Positions 48,665 through 57,442 of a stretch of DNA of 64,000 nucleotides are shown one piece after another. The notes under the pieces are model-generated. The model had not been told where the DNA came from, searched no databases, and saw nothing but the letters and a program-made list of their open reading frames with translations. How positions within the stretch are numbered: the first letter of the stretch is position 1; every line of letters begins with the position of its first letter. The position numbers and the translations under genes were made by a program. This stretch comes from Streptomyces sp. AC555_RSS877 (lineage in GTDB: Bacteria > Actinomycetota > Actinomycetes > Streptomycetales > Streptomycetaceae): assembly GCF_019049245.1 (NCBI RefSeq), contig NZ_JAGMUK010000054.1, positions 300,967 to 364,966 of the forward strand, read 5' to 3'.

Positions 48665-49894
48665 CTAGGCGGCGACGGCCTCGTGCACCAGCCGCTTCAG
48701 ATCCGGGAAGATCGTGTGGGAACTCCTGGGCCGTACCTGCGTCATGAACTGCACGGTCAGATCCCGGCTCGGGTCGACCCAGAACGTCGTGGTCGCGACG
48801 CCGCTCCAGCCGTACGTCCCCATTCCGGAGGGCGCCTGCGTGCGGGCCGGGTCGATCACCACGGAGAGACTGAGCCCGAAGCCGACGCCGTCGTTGCCGC
48901 GTTCGTCGTGCGCGGGACGGCTGCCGAAGGCGCGCAGGTCGGCGCCGCCCGGGAGGTGGTTCGACGTCATCAGGTCCACCGTCTCGGGGGCGAGCAGGCG
49001 GGTGCCGTCGAGCTCGCCGCGGCGGCGCAGCAACTCCATGAAGCGGTGGACGTCGTGGGCGGAGGCCACCATGCCGCCGCTGCCGGACAGGAAACGCGGG
49101 CGGCCGCGCAGGGGCAGGCCCGGGATCGGCTCGATGCCGCCGCCGTCGGCGTCGCCGTACAGCTCGGAGAGCCTGCCCGCCTGTTCGTCGGTGACGTGGA
49201 AACCCGCGTCGGTCATCCCGAGCGGGCCGAAGACCCGCTCGGCGAAGAACGTGTCGAGCGGCTGCCCGGACACCACCTCGATGACCCGGCCCAGCACGTT
49301 GGAGGCGACCGAGTAGTTCCACTGCGTGCCGGGCTCGAACTGCAGCGGCAGGCGCGCGTACACGTCGGTCGTCTGGGCCAGGGTCGTGCCCGGCACCACC
49401 GACGACTCCAGGCCGGCCTCGCGGTAGAGGGCGTCGACGGGGTGCGTGTGGTAGAAGGCGAAGGTCAGGCCCGAGGTGTGGGTCATCAGGTGCCGTACTC
49501 GTATCGGACCCTCGGCCGGGCGGGTCACGGTGTCGGCGCCGGAGCCGCTCACGTACACCCGTGGTTCCGCGAAGGCCGGAAGGTACCGGTCGACCGGGTC
49601 GTCCAGCGACATCCGGCCCTCCTCCACCAGGATCAGCGCGGCGACCGCGGTGACCGGCTTGGTCATGGAGTAGATCCGCCACAGGGTGTCGGGCTCGACG
49701 GGCAGTCCGGCCGCGATGTCACGGTGGCCGTGCGCCGTGAGGTGGGCGACGCGTCCGCCGCGGGAGACCGCCACGAGGTAGCCGGGCAGTCGGCCCTCGT
49801 CGACATGGTGGGCGAAGTGCTGGTCGAGGCGGTCCAGTGCCTTCCCGTCCAGGCCGACCTCACCCGGGTCCACCTCTTGCCGCAGCAGTGCCAT
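48665..49894 (-). CDS. Serine hydrolase, beta-lactamase/EstB family
   Basis: 409 aa. The catalytic SxxK motif is SMTK (Ser76, Lys79) and the YxN-type motif is WNYSVASN near residue 196. There is no signal peptide, so it is probably a cytoplasmic esterase, not a drug-inactivating beta-lactamase. GTG/ATG start near 49894 with GGAGGA upstream (GAGAACG region). A 226-bp divergent gap, in which I see no clear element, separates it from the PPOX-type gene. Confidence 0.85.
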   Translation of the reverse strand: MALLRQEVDPGEVGLDGKALDRLDQHFAHHVDEGRLPGYLVAVSRGGRVAHLTAHGHRDIAAGLPVEPDTLWRIYSMTKPVTAVAALILVEEGRMSLDDPVDRYLPAFAEPRVYVSGSGADTVTRPAEGPIRVRHLMTHTSGLTFAFYHTHPVDALYREAGLESSVVPGTTLAQTTDVYARLPLQFEPGTQWNYSVASNVLGRVIEVVSGQPLDTFFAERVFGPLGMTDAGFHVTDEQAGRLSELYGDADGGGIEPIPGLPLRGRPRFLSGSGGMVASAHDVHRFMELLRRRGELDGTRLLAPETVDLMTSNHLPGGADLRAFGSRPAHDERGNDGVGFGLSLSVVIDPARTQAPSGMGTYGWSGVATTTFWVDPSRDLTVQFMTQVRPRSSHTIFPDLKRLVHEAVAA

Positions 49895-50120
49895 CGTTCT
49901 CCTCCGTCGCGTTCGTCGAGGTGCGATCCGGCCTACCCCGCCGCAACGACCTCAGACATCATCGTCGCGCAGGAACGGGCGAATGGTCCCCCCTCATGAG
50001 AATGATCGTCGATGGCGGTGAGGGTTCCTCCCACCAGGGCCCCGCAGGCCATCCCCGGGCGACGCCGGGAACCGGCGCGGCGCAGGAATACGCGGCTCGC
50101 CCGGACGAGTTGATGCAGGC

Positions 50121-50558
50121 ATGACTCAGGACGCGCTGCTCCAGCTGCTCTCCGAAGGACACGGCGGGGTCCTGGTGACCCTCAAGCACGACGGCCGGCC
50201 CCAGCTGTCGAACGTCACTCACGCCTACTACCCGGACGAGCGGACCATCCGGGTCTCGATCACCGACGACCGTGCCAAGACCCGCAATCTGCGCCGCGAC
50301 CCGCGGGCGTCGTACCACGTGACGAGCGCCGACCGGTGGGCCTACACGGTCGCCGAGGGCACGGCCGACCTCACGCCGGTGGCGAAGGATCCGTACGACG
50401 CGACGGTGGAGGAGCTCATCCGCCTCTACCGTGACGTCCAGGGAGAGCACCCGGACTGGGACGACTACCGGGCCGCGATGGTCCGCGACCGCCGACTCGT
50501 GCTGCGGCTGAGGGTGGAACGGGCGTACGGGATTCCCAAGCGGGGCGATCAGGGCTGA
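50121..50558 (+). CDS. PPOX-class F420-dependent oxidoreductase family protein
   Basis: 145 aa. Short split-barrel fold: LVTLKHDGRPQLSNVTHAYY, VSITDDRAKTRNLRRDPRASYHV (read in two parts, IRVSITDDRAKTRNL and RRDPRASYHV). These residues typically bind FMN or F420. Such proteins reduce or bind small substrates in actinomycetes. It stands alone between two opposing genes. Confidence 0.85.
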   Translation: MTQDALLQLLSEGHGGVLVTLKHDGRPQLSNVTHAYYPDERTIRVSITDDRAKTRNLRRDPRASYHVTSADRWAYTVAEGTADLTPVAKDPYDATVEELIRLYRDVQGEHPDWDDYRAAMVRDRRLVLRLRVERAYGIPKRGDQG

Positions 50559-50565
50559 GCCCGAG

Positions 50566-50638
50566 GAGGCCGCCCCCACCGCCCGCCCTGCCGTGCGGCG
50601 GGCAGCGGACGGCTTCTCGGCCGGCACCGGGCGGCCTC
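50566..50638. terminator. Possible nested hairpins between convergent genes
   Basis: A 10-bp outer pair GAGGCCGCCC (50566-50575) with GGGCGGCCTC (50629-50638) encloses a smaller GC stem near 50581-50605. It sits between the stops of the PPOX-type gene and the MFS pump. The loop is long, so this is tentative. Confidence 0.4.
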
Positions 50639-50685
50639 ACCGCCGGCCCCGCCGTCTCAGGACCAGCCCTGTCTCCCGCCCCGCC

Positions 50686-51903
50686 TCACGCTCCGGCCCG
50701 CCGCTCCGGGAACCCGTGCGCCCGCGCCCCCGTCACGACGGCGAGTACCGGCACGAGCAGCGCCAGCACGCTCCACGGGAACGCCGTCGCGCCGAACAGG
50801 CCGAGCAGGATCCCGCCCACCACGCCGCCGCCCGCCATCGCCGCGTTCCACAGCGTGACCAGCATCGCCTGCGCCGCGTCCGCCTGGTCGCCGCCCGCGT
50901 CGGCCACGGCGGTCTGCAGCAGGGTGGGCGCTCCGCCCCAGCCGAGCCCCCACAGCGCGGCCGCCACGTGGACGAGGGCCGGGCTGTGAGCGAAGACGGC
51001 GAGCAGAGCTGCCGCCACCCCGACCAGCAGGACGCTCGCCAGGGTCAGCGCACGCAGCCGGCGGTCGATGCCGGCACCCACGACCCAGATGCTCACCAGG
51101 GACGCGGCACCGAACACGAGCAGCACCAGGTCGGCCGAGCCGCCCATGCCGATGCGGTCCAGGAACGTGGCGATGTAGGCGTACAGAACGGTGTGCGCCA
51201 GCACGAACACCAGGGTCACGGACAACACGGGTACGACACCGGGGACGGCCAGCGCCCGCACCATCGGGGCCCGGCGGCCCGCCTCCTGCCCGGGCACGTC
51301 CGGCACCAGCAGCGCGATCCAGCCCAGCAACACCACGGCGACCACGGTCATCAGCGCGAACGTGACCCGCCAGCCCAGCGCCCCGCCCAGGAACGTGCCC
51401 GCGGGCACCCCCACTGACAGCGCCACCGGCACCCCCGCCATGACCACCGCGACCGCCCTGCCCTGCAACGGGGCGGGCACCAGCCGCCGGGCGTACCCGG
51501 CCAGCAGCGCCCAGGCGAGTCCGGCGGCGACACCCGCCATGAACCGGGCCACCATGGTCAGCGGATAGCTGCCCGACACGGCCGTGACGGTGTTGGCGAC
51601 GGCGAACCCCGCCATCGCCGCCAGCAGCAGTCGCCTGCGCCGCCATCCCGCGGTCGCCGCGGACAGCGGGATCGCGGTGAGGGCCGTACCGACGGCGTAG
51701 ACGGTCACCGCCTGCCCCGCCGCCGCTTCACCCACCGCGAGGTCCGCGCTCATCGCGGGCAGCAGGCCCGCGGGGAGGGTCTCGGTGAGGCTGGTGACGA
51801 AGACGGCGGTGGCCAGGGCGAGGAGGGCGGGCAATGGGAGTTCGCGGTCTCGGGCCGCCCCGGCCCGCGGCGACGAGGTGTCGGTTCCGGTGTCAGAGGT
51901 CAT
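50686..51903 (-). CDS. MFS transporter, DHA1-type drug efflux (chloramphenicol-exporter-like)
   Basis: 405 aa with ~12 hydrophobic segments. TSLTETLPAGLLPAMSADL in helix 1, MAGVAAGLAWALLAGYARRLV and the helix-5 motif VPVALSVGVPAGTFLGG are typical of Cmx/AraJ-type exporters. ATG 51903 gives a usual N-terminus; a 16-codon extension to 51951 would run through the operator-like palindrome. There is little ribosome-site signal, so the message may have a very short leader. Confidence 0.85.
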   Translation of the reverse strand: MTSDTGTDTSSPRAGAARDRELPLPALLALATAVFVTSLTETLPAGLLPAMSADLAVGEAAAGQAVTVYAVGTALTAIPLSAATAGWRRRRLLLAAMAGFAVANTVTAVSGSYPLTMVARFMAGVAAGLAWALLAGYARRLVPAPLQGRAVAVVMAGVPVALSVGVPAGTFLGGALGWRVTFALMTVVAVVLLGWIALLVPDVPGQEAGRRAPMVRALAVPGVVPVLSVTLVFVLAHTVLYAYIATFLDRIGMGGSADLVLLVFGAASLVSIWVVGAGIDRRLRALTLASVLLVGVAAALLAVFAHSPALVHVAAALWGLGWGGAPTLLQTAVADAGGDQADAAQAMLVTLWNAAMAGGGVVGGILLGLFGATAFPWSVLALLVPVLAVVTGARAHGFPERRAGA

Positions 51904-51920
51904 GCGGGCAGAGTCGGCCT

Positions 51921-51934
51921 TGACACCAATGTCA
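51921..51934 (-). promoter_or_regulatory. Palindromic operator upstream of the MFS pump
   Basis: TGACACCAATGTCA is a perfect 5-bp inverted repeat with a 4-bp spacer, inside a wider CCTTGA...TCAAGG repeat (51919-51944 on either strand). Its position 18 bp before the start codon, and its form, suggest a MerR-type promoter site. No regulator gene is adjacent. Confidence 0.45.
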
Positions 51935-51980
51935 GATTCAAGGGCCGGCACGTCCGCGCGGCGGCTGAGTTTCCGTCATC

Positions 51981-52024
51981 TCCGCGCGCACCGGCCGCCC
52001 CTGAAACCGGCCGGTGCGCGCGGA
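51981..52024. terminator. Large hairpin with perfect 16-bp stem
   Basis: Arms 51981-51996 and 52009-52024, 12-nt loop. It lies in the 347-bp gap (51904-52250) between the MFS pump and the MHS transporter, both on the minus strand; it follows the transcript of the transporter gene. The rest of the gap holds the palindrome at 51921, the terminator at 52199 and no gene that I can support. Confidence 0.6.
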
Positions 52025-52198
52025 GGTTCCTCCCCCTCGGGGCTACGGTGGCCGCCGCGCACGCGAAGCTGTCCTTTTCTGCTCGTTTCGGCCGATGTTC
52101 TTGCCGGAAGCGTCGTCTGTCAACGGGGCGGGTGCGGTTGGGGGGCGGTGGGGGTGGGTCTCGGGGTGCCCGGTGTGCAGCCCGGAAGCCCGCACATG

Positions 52199-52236
52199 AC
52201 GTGTCCCCGGAACCAGGCGTGGCTCCGGGGACACGT
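52199..52236 (-). terminator. Terminator after the shikimate-type MHS transporter
   Basis: 13-bp perfect stem, 52199-52211 with 52224-52236, 12-nt loop, located 14 nt past the transporter stop. Confidence 0.85.
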
Positions 52237-52250
52237 GGAAGGCGGCGGAA

Positions 52251-53594
52251 TCAGGCAGTCACCTTCTCCGGCTGGCGTGTCTCCTTGAGTACGCGTTCGC
52301 CGAGCCGCTCCGTCGGGATCTTGTGGGTCTCGCGGGCCGTCAGGACGGCGATGACCGGCGGGACGCACAACGCGGCGGTGAACAGGGCCACCGCCGACCA
52401 GTCGTCGCCGTCGGGGCCTGCGATCTGCGCGGCGAAGGTGACCGCGAAGCCGGCCACGGCGAAGCCGATCTGGGTGCCGATGGCCATGCCGGACAGGCGG
52501 ACGCGGGTGGAGAACATCTCGCCGTAGAAGGAGGGCCAGACGCCGTTCGCGGCGCTGTAGACGACACCGAAGGTGACGATGCCGAGGATCAGGGTCAGCG
52601 GGTAGGAGCCCGTCGAGATGGACCACAGGTAGAGGAACATCATCACCGCGCTGCCGGCGGCGCCGGCCAGGAAGACCGGGCGGCGGCCGATGCGGTCGGA
52701 CAGGGTGGCCCACAGCGGGATCGCGGCGAGCGCGACGAGGTTGGCGAGCGCGCCCACCCACAGCATGGAGGAGCGGCTCATGCCGACCGAGTCGCTGGTC
52801 GCGTACGACAGTGCCCACACCGTGAAGATCGTGCTGACCGAGGCGATGAGGGCGCCCGCGACGACCCGCAGGACGTCCGCCCAGTGCTCGCGCAGCAGGA
52901 TCGCCAGCGGCATCCTGACGACGCCCTCCACGGCGGTCTGCTGGGCGAAGGCCGGGGTCTCGTCGAGCTTGCGGCGGATGACGAAGCCGACCACGGCGAC
53001 CGCGACGCTCATCCAGAACGGGACCCGCCAGCCCCAGGACAGCAGCTGGTCGTCGGGCAGCGCGGCGACGGGGATGAAGACCAGGGTGGCGAGCAGCTGG
53101 CCGCCCTGGGTGCCGCTGAGCGTGAAGCTGGTGAAGAAGCCGCGGCGTTCCGGCGGCGCGTGTTCCAGTGACATGGAGTTGGCGCTGGCCTGCTCGCCGG
53201 CCGCCGAGATGCCCTGCAGGACGCGGCACAGTACGAGCAGGACGGGGGCGAGGGTGCCGACCTGGTCGCGGGTGGGCAGGCAGCCGATGAGGAACGTCGA
53301 CACGCCCATCAGGATCAGCGTGAAGACCATGATCTTCTTGCGGCCGAGCTTGTCGCCGAAGTGCCCGAGGAAGAGCGCGCCGACCGGGCGGGCCGCGTAC
53401 GCGACGCCGAACGTGGCCAGTGACAGCAGGGTCGCGGTGGCCGGGTCGGACTCGTCGAAGAAGACCTCGGGGAAGATCAGCGCTGCCGCGCTGCCGTAGA
53501 TGAAGAAGTCGTAGTACTCCAGGGCGCTGCCGATCCAGGCCGCCGTGGCGGCTTTCTTCGGCTGGCCGGGCGGTGCGGCGGCGGGGACGGACAC
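52251..53594 (-). CDS. MHS-family MFS transporter, shikimate/quinate permease type
   Basis: 447 aa. The metabolite:proton symporter signature SALEYYDFFIYGSAAALIFP opens helix 1, GHFGDKLGRKKIMVFTL follows helix 2, and RVLQGISAAGEQASANSM is the helix 4-5 motif. Such permeases take up shikimate, quinate, citrate or dicarboxylates. Context (shikimate dehydrogenase and dehydroshikimate dehydratase 1.1 kb away) supports shikimate or quinate. The start is GTG 53594. A partly palindromic A/T-rich site lies ~75-95 bp upstream. Confidence 0.85.
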   Translation of the reverse strand: MSVPAAAPPGQPKKAATAAWIGSALEYYDFFIYGSAAALIFPEVFFDESDPATATLLSLATFGVAYAARPVGALFLGHFGDKLGRKKIMVFTLILMGVSTFLIGCLPTRDQVGTLAPVLLVLCRVLQGISAAGEQASANSMSLEHAPPERRGFFTSFTLSGTQGGQLLATLVFIPVAALPDDQLLSWGWRVPFWMSVAVAVVGFVIRRKLDETPAFAQQTAVEGVVRMPLAILLREHWADVLRVVAGALIASVSTIFTVWALSYATSDSVGMSRSSMLWVGALANLVALAAIPLWATLSDRIGRRPVFLAGAAGSAVMMFLYLWSISTGSYPLTLILGIVTFGVVYSAANGVWPSFYGEMFSTRVRLSGMAIGTQIGFAVAGFAVTFAAQIAGPDGDDWSAVALFTAALCVPPVIAVLTARETHKIPTERLGERVLKETRQPEKVTA

Positions 53595-53667
53595 GGCGTG
53601 CTCCTTCGGGGGAACTCCGGCACAGGCGGAGTGAGCGGAGGGGAGAGGGGCGGGGCCGGATCTTCGG

Positions 53668-53691
53668 CTAATTAACCCACTGGGTAGTTAG
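53668..53691. promoter_or_regulatory. TetR-type operator candidate upstream of the MHS transporter
   Basis: CTAATTAACCCA and TGGGTAGTTAG form an imperfect inverted repeat around 53680, the most A/T-rich spot of the gap between the transporter start and the TetR gene. It would suit the TetR regulator encoded next door. Confidence 0.5.
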
Positions 53692-53785
53692 TGGCGGTGG
53701 GTGGGATGTTGCGCCGACGTTTCCCGCGTGTCAAGAGGTCGTGCCGAAGGATCTTCCCGCTCGGCGGTATCCGCGATTCGCTGCC

Positions 53786-53827
53786 GATCCCTGGCGATCC
53801 CTGGCGGTCGCGGCCTGGCGGTCGCGG
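53786..53827. repeat. Short tandem repeats downstream of the TetR gene
   Basis: GATCCCTGGC is repeated at 53786-53795 and 53796-53805, running directly into CTGGCGGTCGCGG repeated at 53801-53813 and 53815-53827. Non-coding, between the TetR stop and the MHS operator. Confidence 0.8.
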
Positions 53828-53867
53828 ACGAATCGGGGGTGATGCGGGATGACTCCGGCCGGAGGCC

Positions 53868-54533
53868 TCAGTCCGCCGCGCGCTCCGCCGTCAGGTAGGC
53901 GATGACCATGTCGCCCAGCATCGCGCGGTAGTGCTGGCGCTGGGCGGGGTCGACCAGGTCGCGGCCGAACAGGGCGCCGAAGGTGTGCCGGTTGGCGACC
54001 CGGAAGAAGCAGAACGCGCTGATCATCGCGTGCAGGTCGACGGCGTCCACGTCGGCCGTGAACAGCCCCGACTTCTGCCCCTGCTCCAGGATCCGGCGGA
54101 TCACGTCGAGGGCCGGCGAGCTGATCTTGCCGAGCTTCTCGGAGGCGGCGATGTGCACGGCCTCGTGGATGTTCTCGATGCTCACCAGGCGGATGAAGTC
54201 GGGGTGCTGCTCGTGGTGGTCGAAGGTGACCTCCGCCAGGCGCCGGATGGCGGCGACCGGGTCCAGGTGTTCGACGTCCAGGCCCTGCTCGGCCTCGCGG
54301 ATGACGGCGTAGGCCCGCTCGAGAACCGCTGTGAACAGCTGTTCCTTGCCGCCGAAGTAGTAGTAGATCATTCGCTTGGTGGTGCGGGTTCGGGCCGCGA
54401 TCTCGTCCACGCGGGCTCCCGCGAAGCCGGCCCGGGCGAACTCCTGGGTCGCCACGTCGAGAATCTCGGCCTGGGTGCGCGCGGCGTCACGGATGCGCCC
54501 GCCTGTTCGTGCCGGTTCTTCGACGCTGGTCAT
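53868..54533 (-). CDS. TetR/AcrR family regulator of the shikimate/quinate genes
   Basis: 221 aa. N-terminal helix-turn-helix: TQAEILDVATQEFARAGF then TRTTKRMIYYYFGGKEQLF. The C-terminal region (HPDFIRLVSIENIHEA, DVDAVDLHAMISAFCFF) resembles the TetR_C group that senses aromatic or related acids. It stands between the MHS transporter (same strand) and the divergent shikimate dehydrogenase, the usual place for the local repressor of both. Inducer presumably shikimate, quinate or a breakdown product. Confidence 0.8.
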   Translation of the reverse strand: MTSVEEPARTGGRIRDAARTQAEILDVATQEFARAGFAGARVDEIAARTRTTKRMIYYYFGGKEQLFTAVLERAYAVIREAEQGLDVEHLDPVAAIRRLAEVTFDHHEQHPDFIRLVSIENIHEAVHIAASEKLGKISSPALDVIRRILEQGQKSGLFTADVDAVDLHAMISAFCFFRVANRHTFGALFGRDLVDPAQRQHYRAMLGDMVIAYLTAERAAD

Positions 54534-54643
54534 CGTGTTCCTTCGGGCTACGGGGCAGTGCCGCAGATTGTAGAAGGAGGCCGCCGCGAAGGGCGCCGAT
54601 CACCGGCCAAGGGCTTCCCGTCGACCAGCGATGCTGATATAGC

Positions 54644-54662
54644 TAACGTACTAGTTCGTACA
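54644..54662. promoter_or_regulatory. Operator/promoter candidate before the shikimate dehydrogenase gene
   Basis: TAACGTACTAGTTCGTACA contains ACTAGT, and GTAC in both flanks (CGTAC repeated 10 bp apart). It is A/T-rich against its surroundings and lies 27 bp before the GTG start, in the 155-bp divergent gap with the TetR gene. Confidence 0.5.
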
Positions 54663-54688
54663 TTGATGAGCCGCTCAGGAGGTCCCGC

Positions 54689-55570
54689 GTGGTGCCCAAG
54701 GACTCGTATCTCGTCGGTCTGATCGGCTCCGGTATCGGTCCGTCGCTCAGTCCCGCGCTGCACGAGCGGGAGGCCGACCGTCAGGGTCTGCGCTATCTGT
54801 ACCGGCTCATCGACATCGACGCCCTCGGTGTGCCGCCCGAGGGGGTGGGCGGCCTGGTGCGGGCGGCCCGAGACCTGGGCTTCGACGGGCTCAACATCAC
54901 GCACCCGTGCAAGCAGCAGGTCATCCGGCACCTGGACGCCCTCGCCCCGCAGGCCGAGGCGCTGGGCGCGGTCAACACCGTCGTCTTCGGCGAGGACGGG
55001 CGGGCCGTCGGCCACAACACCGACGTCACCGGCTTCGCCGCCTCCTTCGCGCGCGGTCTGCCCGACGCGCCGCTGGAGCGGGTCGTGCAGCTGGGCGCGG
55101 GGGGTGCGGGCGCGGCCGTGGCGCACGCCACGCTCACGCTGGGCGCCGAGCGGGTCACGGTCGTGGACGCGATGCCCGAGCGGGCGGCCGCTCTCGCCGA
55201 CTCCCTGAACCGCCACTTCGGCGAGGGACGTGCGCTGGCAGCCGCCCCCGGCCGGCTGGCGGAACTGCTCGCACGGGCCGACGGCCTCGTCCACGCCACC
55301 CCCACCGGCATGGCCGCCCACCCCGGCCTGCCCTTCCCCGCCGGACTCCTCCACCCGGGCCTGTGGGTCGCCGAGGTGGTCTACCGCCCGCTGGAGACAG
55401 AACTGCTGCGTGGTGCCCGCGCGCTCGGCTGCGCCACGCTCGACGGCGGCGGCATGGCCGTCTTCCAGGCCGTGGACGCGTTCCGCCTGTTCACCGGAAG
55501 GGAACCCGACGGCGCGCGCATGCTCGCGGACATCGCGGAGCTGGCCGGCGCCGTCCCGGCACCGAAGTAG
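54689..55570 (+). CDS. Shikimate/quinate dehydrogenase
   Basis: 293 aa. Shikimate site: GPSLSPALHE (ribose- and shikimate-binding Ser pair), NITHPCKQ with the catalytic Lys, NTVVF and HNTDVTGF with the catalytic Asp; the Rossmann loop is QLGAGGAGAAVAHA. C-terminal GGGMAVFQAVDAFRLFTG. As AroE of the shikimate pathway is encoded elsewhere in streptomycetes, this catabolic-operon copy probably oxidises shikimate or quinate to 3-dehydro compounds. GTG 54689 has AGGAGG with 6-nt spacing. Confidence 0.9.
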   Translation: MVPKDSYLVGLIGSGIGPSLSPALHEREADRQGLRYLYRLIDIDALGVPPEGVGGLVRAARDLGFDGLNITHPCKQQVIRHLDALAPQAEALGAVNTVVFGEDGRAVGHNTDVTGFAASFARGLPDAPLERVVQLGAGGAGAAVAHATLTLGAERVTVVDAMPERAAALADSLNRHFGEGRALAAAPGRLAELLARADGLVHATPTGMAAHPGLPFPAGLLHPGLWVAEVVYRPLETELLRGARALGCATLDGGGMAVFQAVDAFRLFTGREPDGARMLADIAELAGAVPAPK

Positions 55571-55642
55571 TCCGGGCGCTTCGGCAGACACCGGCAGACA
55601 CCGGAAACCATCGGAAAGCATCGGGAAGACAGAGGTACCGAC

Positions 55643-57442
55643 ATGCGTACGTCCATCGCCACCGTCTCCCTCAGCGGATCCCTCACCGAGAAGCTCACGG
55701 CCGCCTCCCGGGCCGGCTTCGACGGCGTCGAGATCTTCGAGAACGACCTGCTGGCCAGCCCCCTCACCCCCGAGGAGATCCGCGCCCGCTGCGCCGACCT
55801 CGGCCTCACCATCGACCTCTACCAGCCGATGCGCGACATCGAGGCGGTGCCCGAGGACGAGTTCGCCCGCAACCTGCGCCGCGCCCGGCACAAGTTCGAG
55901 CTGATGCGCAGGCTCGGCGCCGACACCGTCCTCGTCTGCTCCAGCGTCTGTCCGCGTGCCGTGGACGACGACGCCCTCGCCGCCGCACACCTGTCCCAAC
56001 TGGCCGATCTCGCCCAGGACTTCGGCATCCGCATCGCCTACGAAGCGCTCGCGTGGGGCCGGCACGTCAGCACGTACGACCACGCCTGGCACATCGTCGA
56101 GACGGCCGGCCACCCGGCGCTCGGCACCTGTCTGGACAGCTTCCACATCCTCTCCCGCGGCTCCGACCCCAAGGGAATCGAGGACATCCCCGGCGAGAAG
56201 ATCTTCTTCCTCCAACTGGCCGACGCCCCGCTGCTCGCGATGGACGTCCTGCAGTGGAGCCGCCACTACCGGTGCTTCCCCGGGCAGGGCGGCTTCGACG
56301 TCGCCGGGCTCGTACGCAGTGTCCTGCATACGGGATACGACGGTCCGCTCTCCCTCGAAGTCTTCAACGACGTCTTCCGTCAGGCCGAGGCCGGCCCCAC
56401 GGCCGTGGACGCCCGACGCTCCCTCCTGGTCCTCCAGGAGACGGTGGGCATTCAGGCGCCGCCCGCCTCGGTCGCGCCGACGGGTGTCGCCTTCGCGGAA
56501 CTCGTGACCCCCGACGCCGAGCCGCTGTCGGCACTGCTCGGCGCGCTGGGCTTCGCCCGCACGGCACGGCACCGCAGCAAGCCGGTCGACCTGTGGGAGC
56601 AGGGCGAGGCCCGTCTCCTGGTCAACACCGGGACGGCCGTGCGGCGGGACGGCACCCGGCTCGCCGCGATCGGGCTCAGGTCACCGGACCCGACGGCCGC
56701 CGCCCGCCGCGCCGAGGCCCTGCTGGCACCGGTCCTTCCCCGCCGCCGCGCCCTGGAGGACGCCCAGCTCGACGCGGTGCTCGCCCCCGACGGCACGGAG
56801 GTGTTCTTCTGCGCCTCGGACCGCCCCGGACATCCCGACTGGCGGGCGGACTTCGCGGACACCGAGGCCGTTCCCGCCGTACCGCGGCACGCCGCCCGCA
56901 TCGACCATCTCGCCCTCACGCAGCCCTGGCACCACTTCGACGAGGCGACCCTCTTCCACCGCAGCGTCCTCGGCCTGCAGGCGCAGGAGAGCGTGGACGT
57001 CGCCGACCCCTACGGGCTGATGCGCAGCCGCGCCGTCACCAACGACGACGGCAGCGTCCGTATCGCCCTCACCGTCGGCGCGGCACCCACCGACGACACG
57101 GTCCACGCCCAGCACATCGCCCTGGCCACCGACGACGTGGTGGCGGCCGCCCGCCGCCTCGTCGAGGCCGGCGGCCGGCTGCTGCCGATCCCCGCGAACT
57201 ACTACGACGACCTGGCGGCCCGGTACGAGTTCGCCGACGGCGAGCTGGAGACGTACCGCGAACTCGGCATCCTCTACGACCGTGACCCGCACGGCGAGTT
57301 CCGCCACTGCTACACGCCCACCCTCGGCCGCGTCTTCTTCGAACTGGTCCAGCGCGACGGCGGCTACCGCGGCTACGGCGCCCAGAACGCCCCCGTCCGG
57401 CTCGCCGCCCAGCACGCGGTGCGGCGGTTCACTGGCGGCTGA
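55643..57442 (+). CDS. 3-dehydroshikimate dehydratase (TIM barrel fused to HPPD-like VOC domain)
   Basis: 599 aa. N-terminal sugar-isomerase-like barrel (residues ~1-275; TVSLSGSL start, AYEALAWGRHV, TCLDSFHIL and EVFNDVF with metal ligands) and a C-terminal vicinal-oxygen-chelate domain like 4-hydroxyphenylpyruvate dioxygenase (IDHLALTQPWHHFDEATLFH; GRVFFELVQRDGGYRGYG). This two-domain layout is that of QuiC1-type enzymes that convert 3-dehydroshikimate to protocatechuate. It follows the shikimate dehydrogenase by 72 nt, completing the shikimate/quinate to protocatechuate route. The 3' end overlaps the next convergent gene by 14 nt. Confidence 0.9.
   Translation: MRTSIATVSLSGSLTEKLTAASRAGFDGVEIFENDLLASPLTPEEIRARCADLGLTIDLYQPMRDIEAVPEDEFARNLRRARHKFELMRRLGADTVLVCSSVCPRAVDDDALAAAHLSQLADLAQDFGIRIAYEALAWGRHVSTYDHAWHIVETAGHPALGTCLDSFHILSRGSDPKGIEDIPGEKIFFLQLADAPLLAMDVLQWSRHYRCFPGQGGFDVAGLVRSVLHTGYDGPLSLEVFNDVFRQAEAGPTAVDARRSLLVLQETVGIQAPPASVAPTGVAFAELVTPDAEPLSALLGALGFARTARHRSKPVDLWEQGEARLLVNTGTAVRRDGTRLAAIGLRSPDPTAAARRAEALLAPVLPRRRALEDAQLDAVLAPDGTEVFFCASDRPGHPDWRADFADTEAVPAVPRHAARIDHLALTQPWHHFDEATLFHRSVLGLQAQESVDVADPYGLMRSRAVTNDDGSVRIALTVGAAPTDDTVHAQHIALATDDVVAAARRLVEAGGRLLPIPANYYDDLAARYEFADGELETYRELGILYDRDPHGEFRHCYTPTLGRVFFELVQRDGGYRGYGAQNAPVRLAAQHAVRRFTGG

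Noticed and set aside
49895..50120. TGAGAATGATCG-like motif in the divergent gap considered as a Fur-type site.
   Set aside because: It matches only part of one half-site, lies between genes with no metal link, and shows no symmetry.
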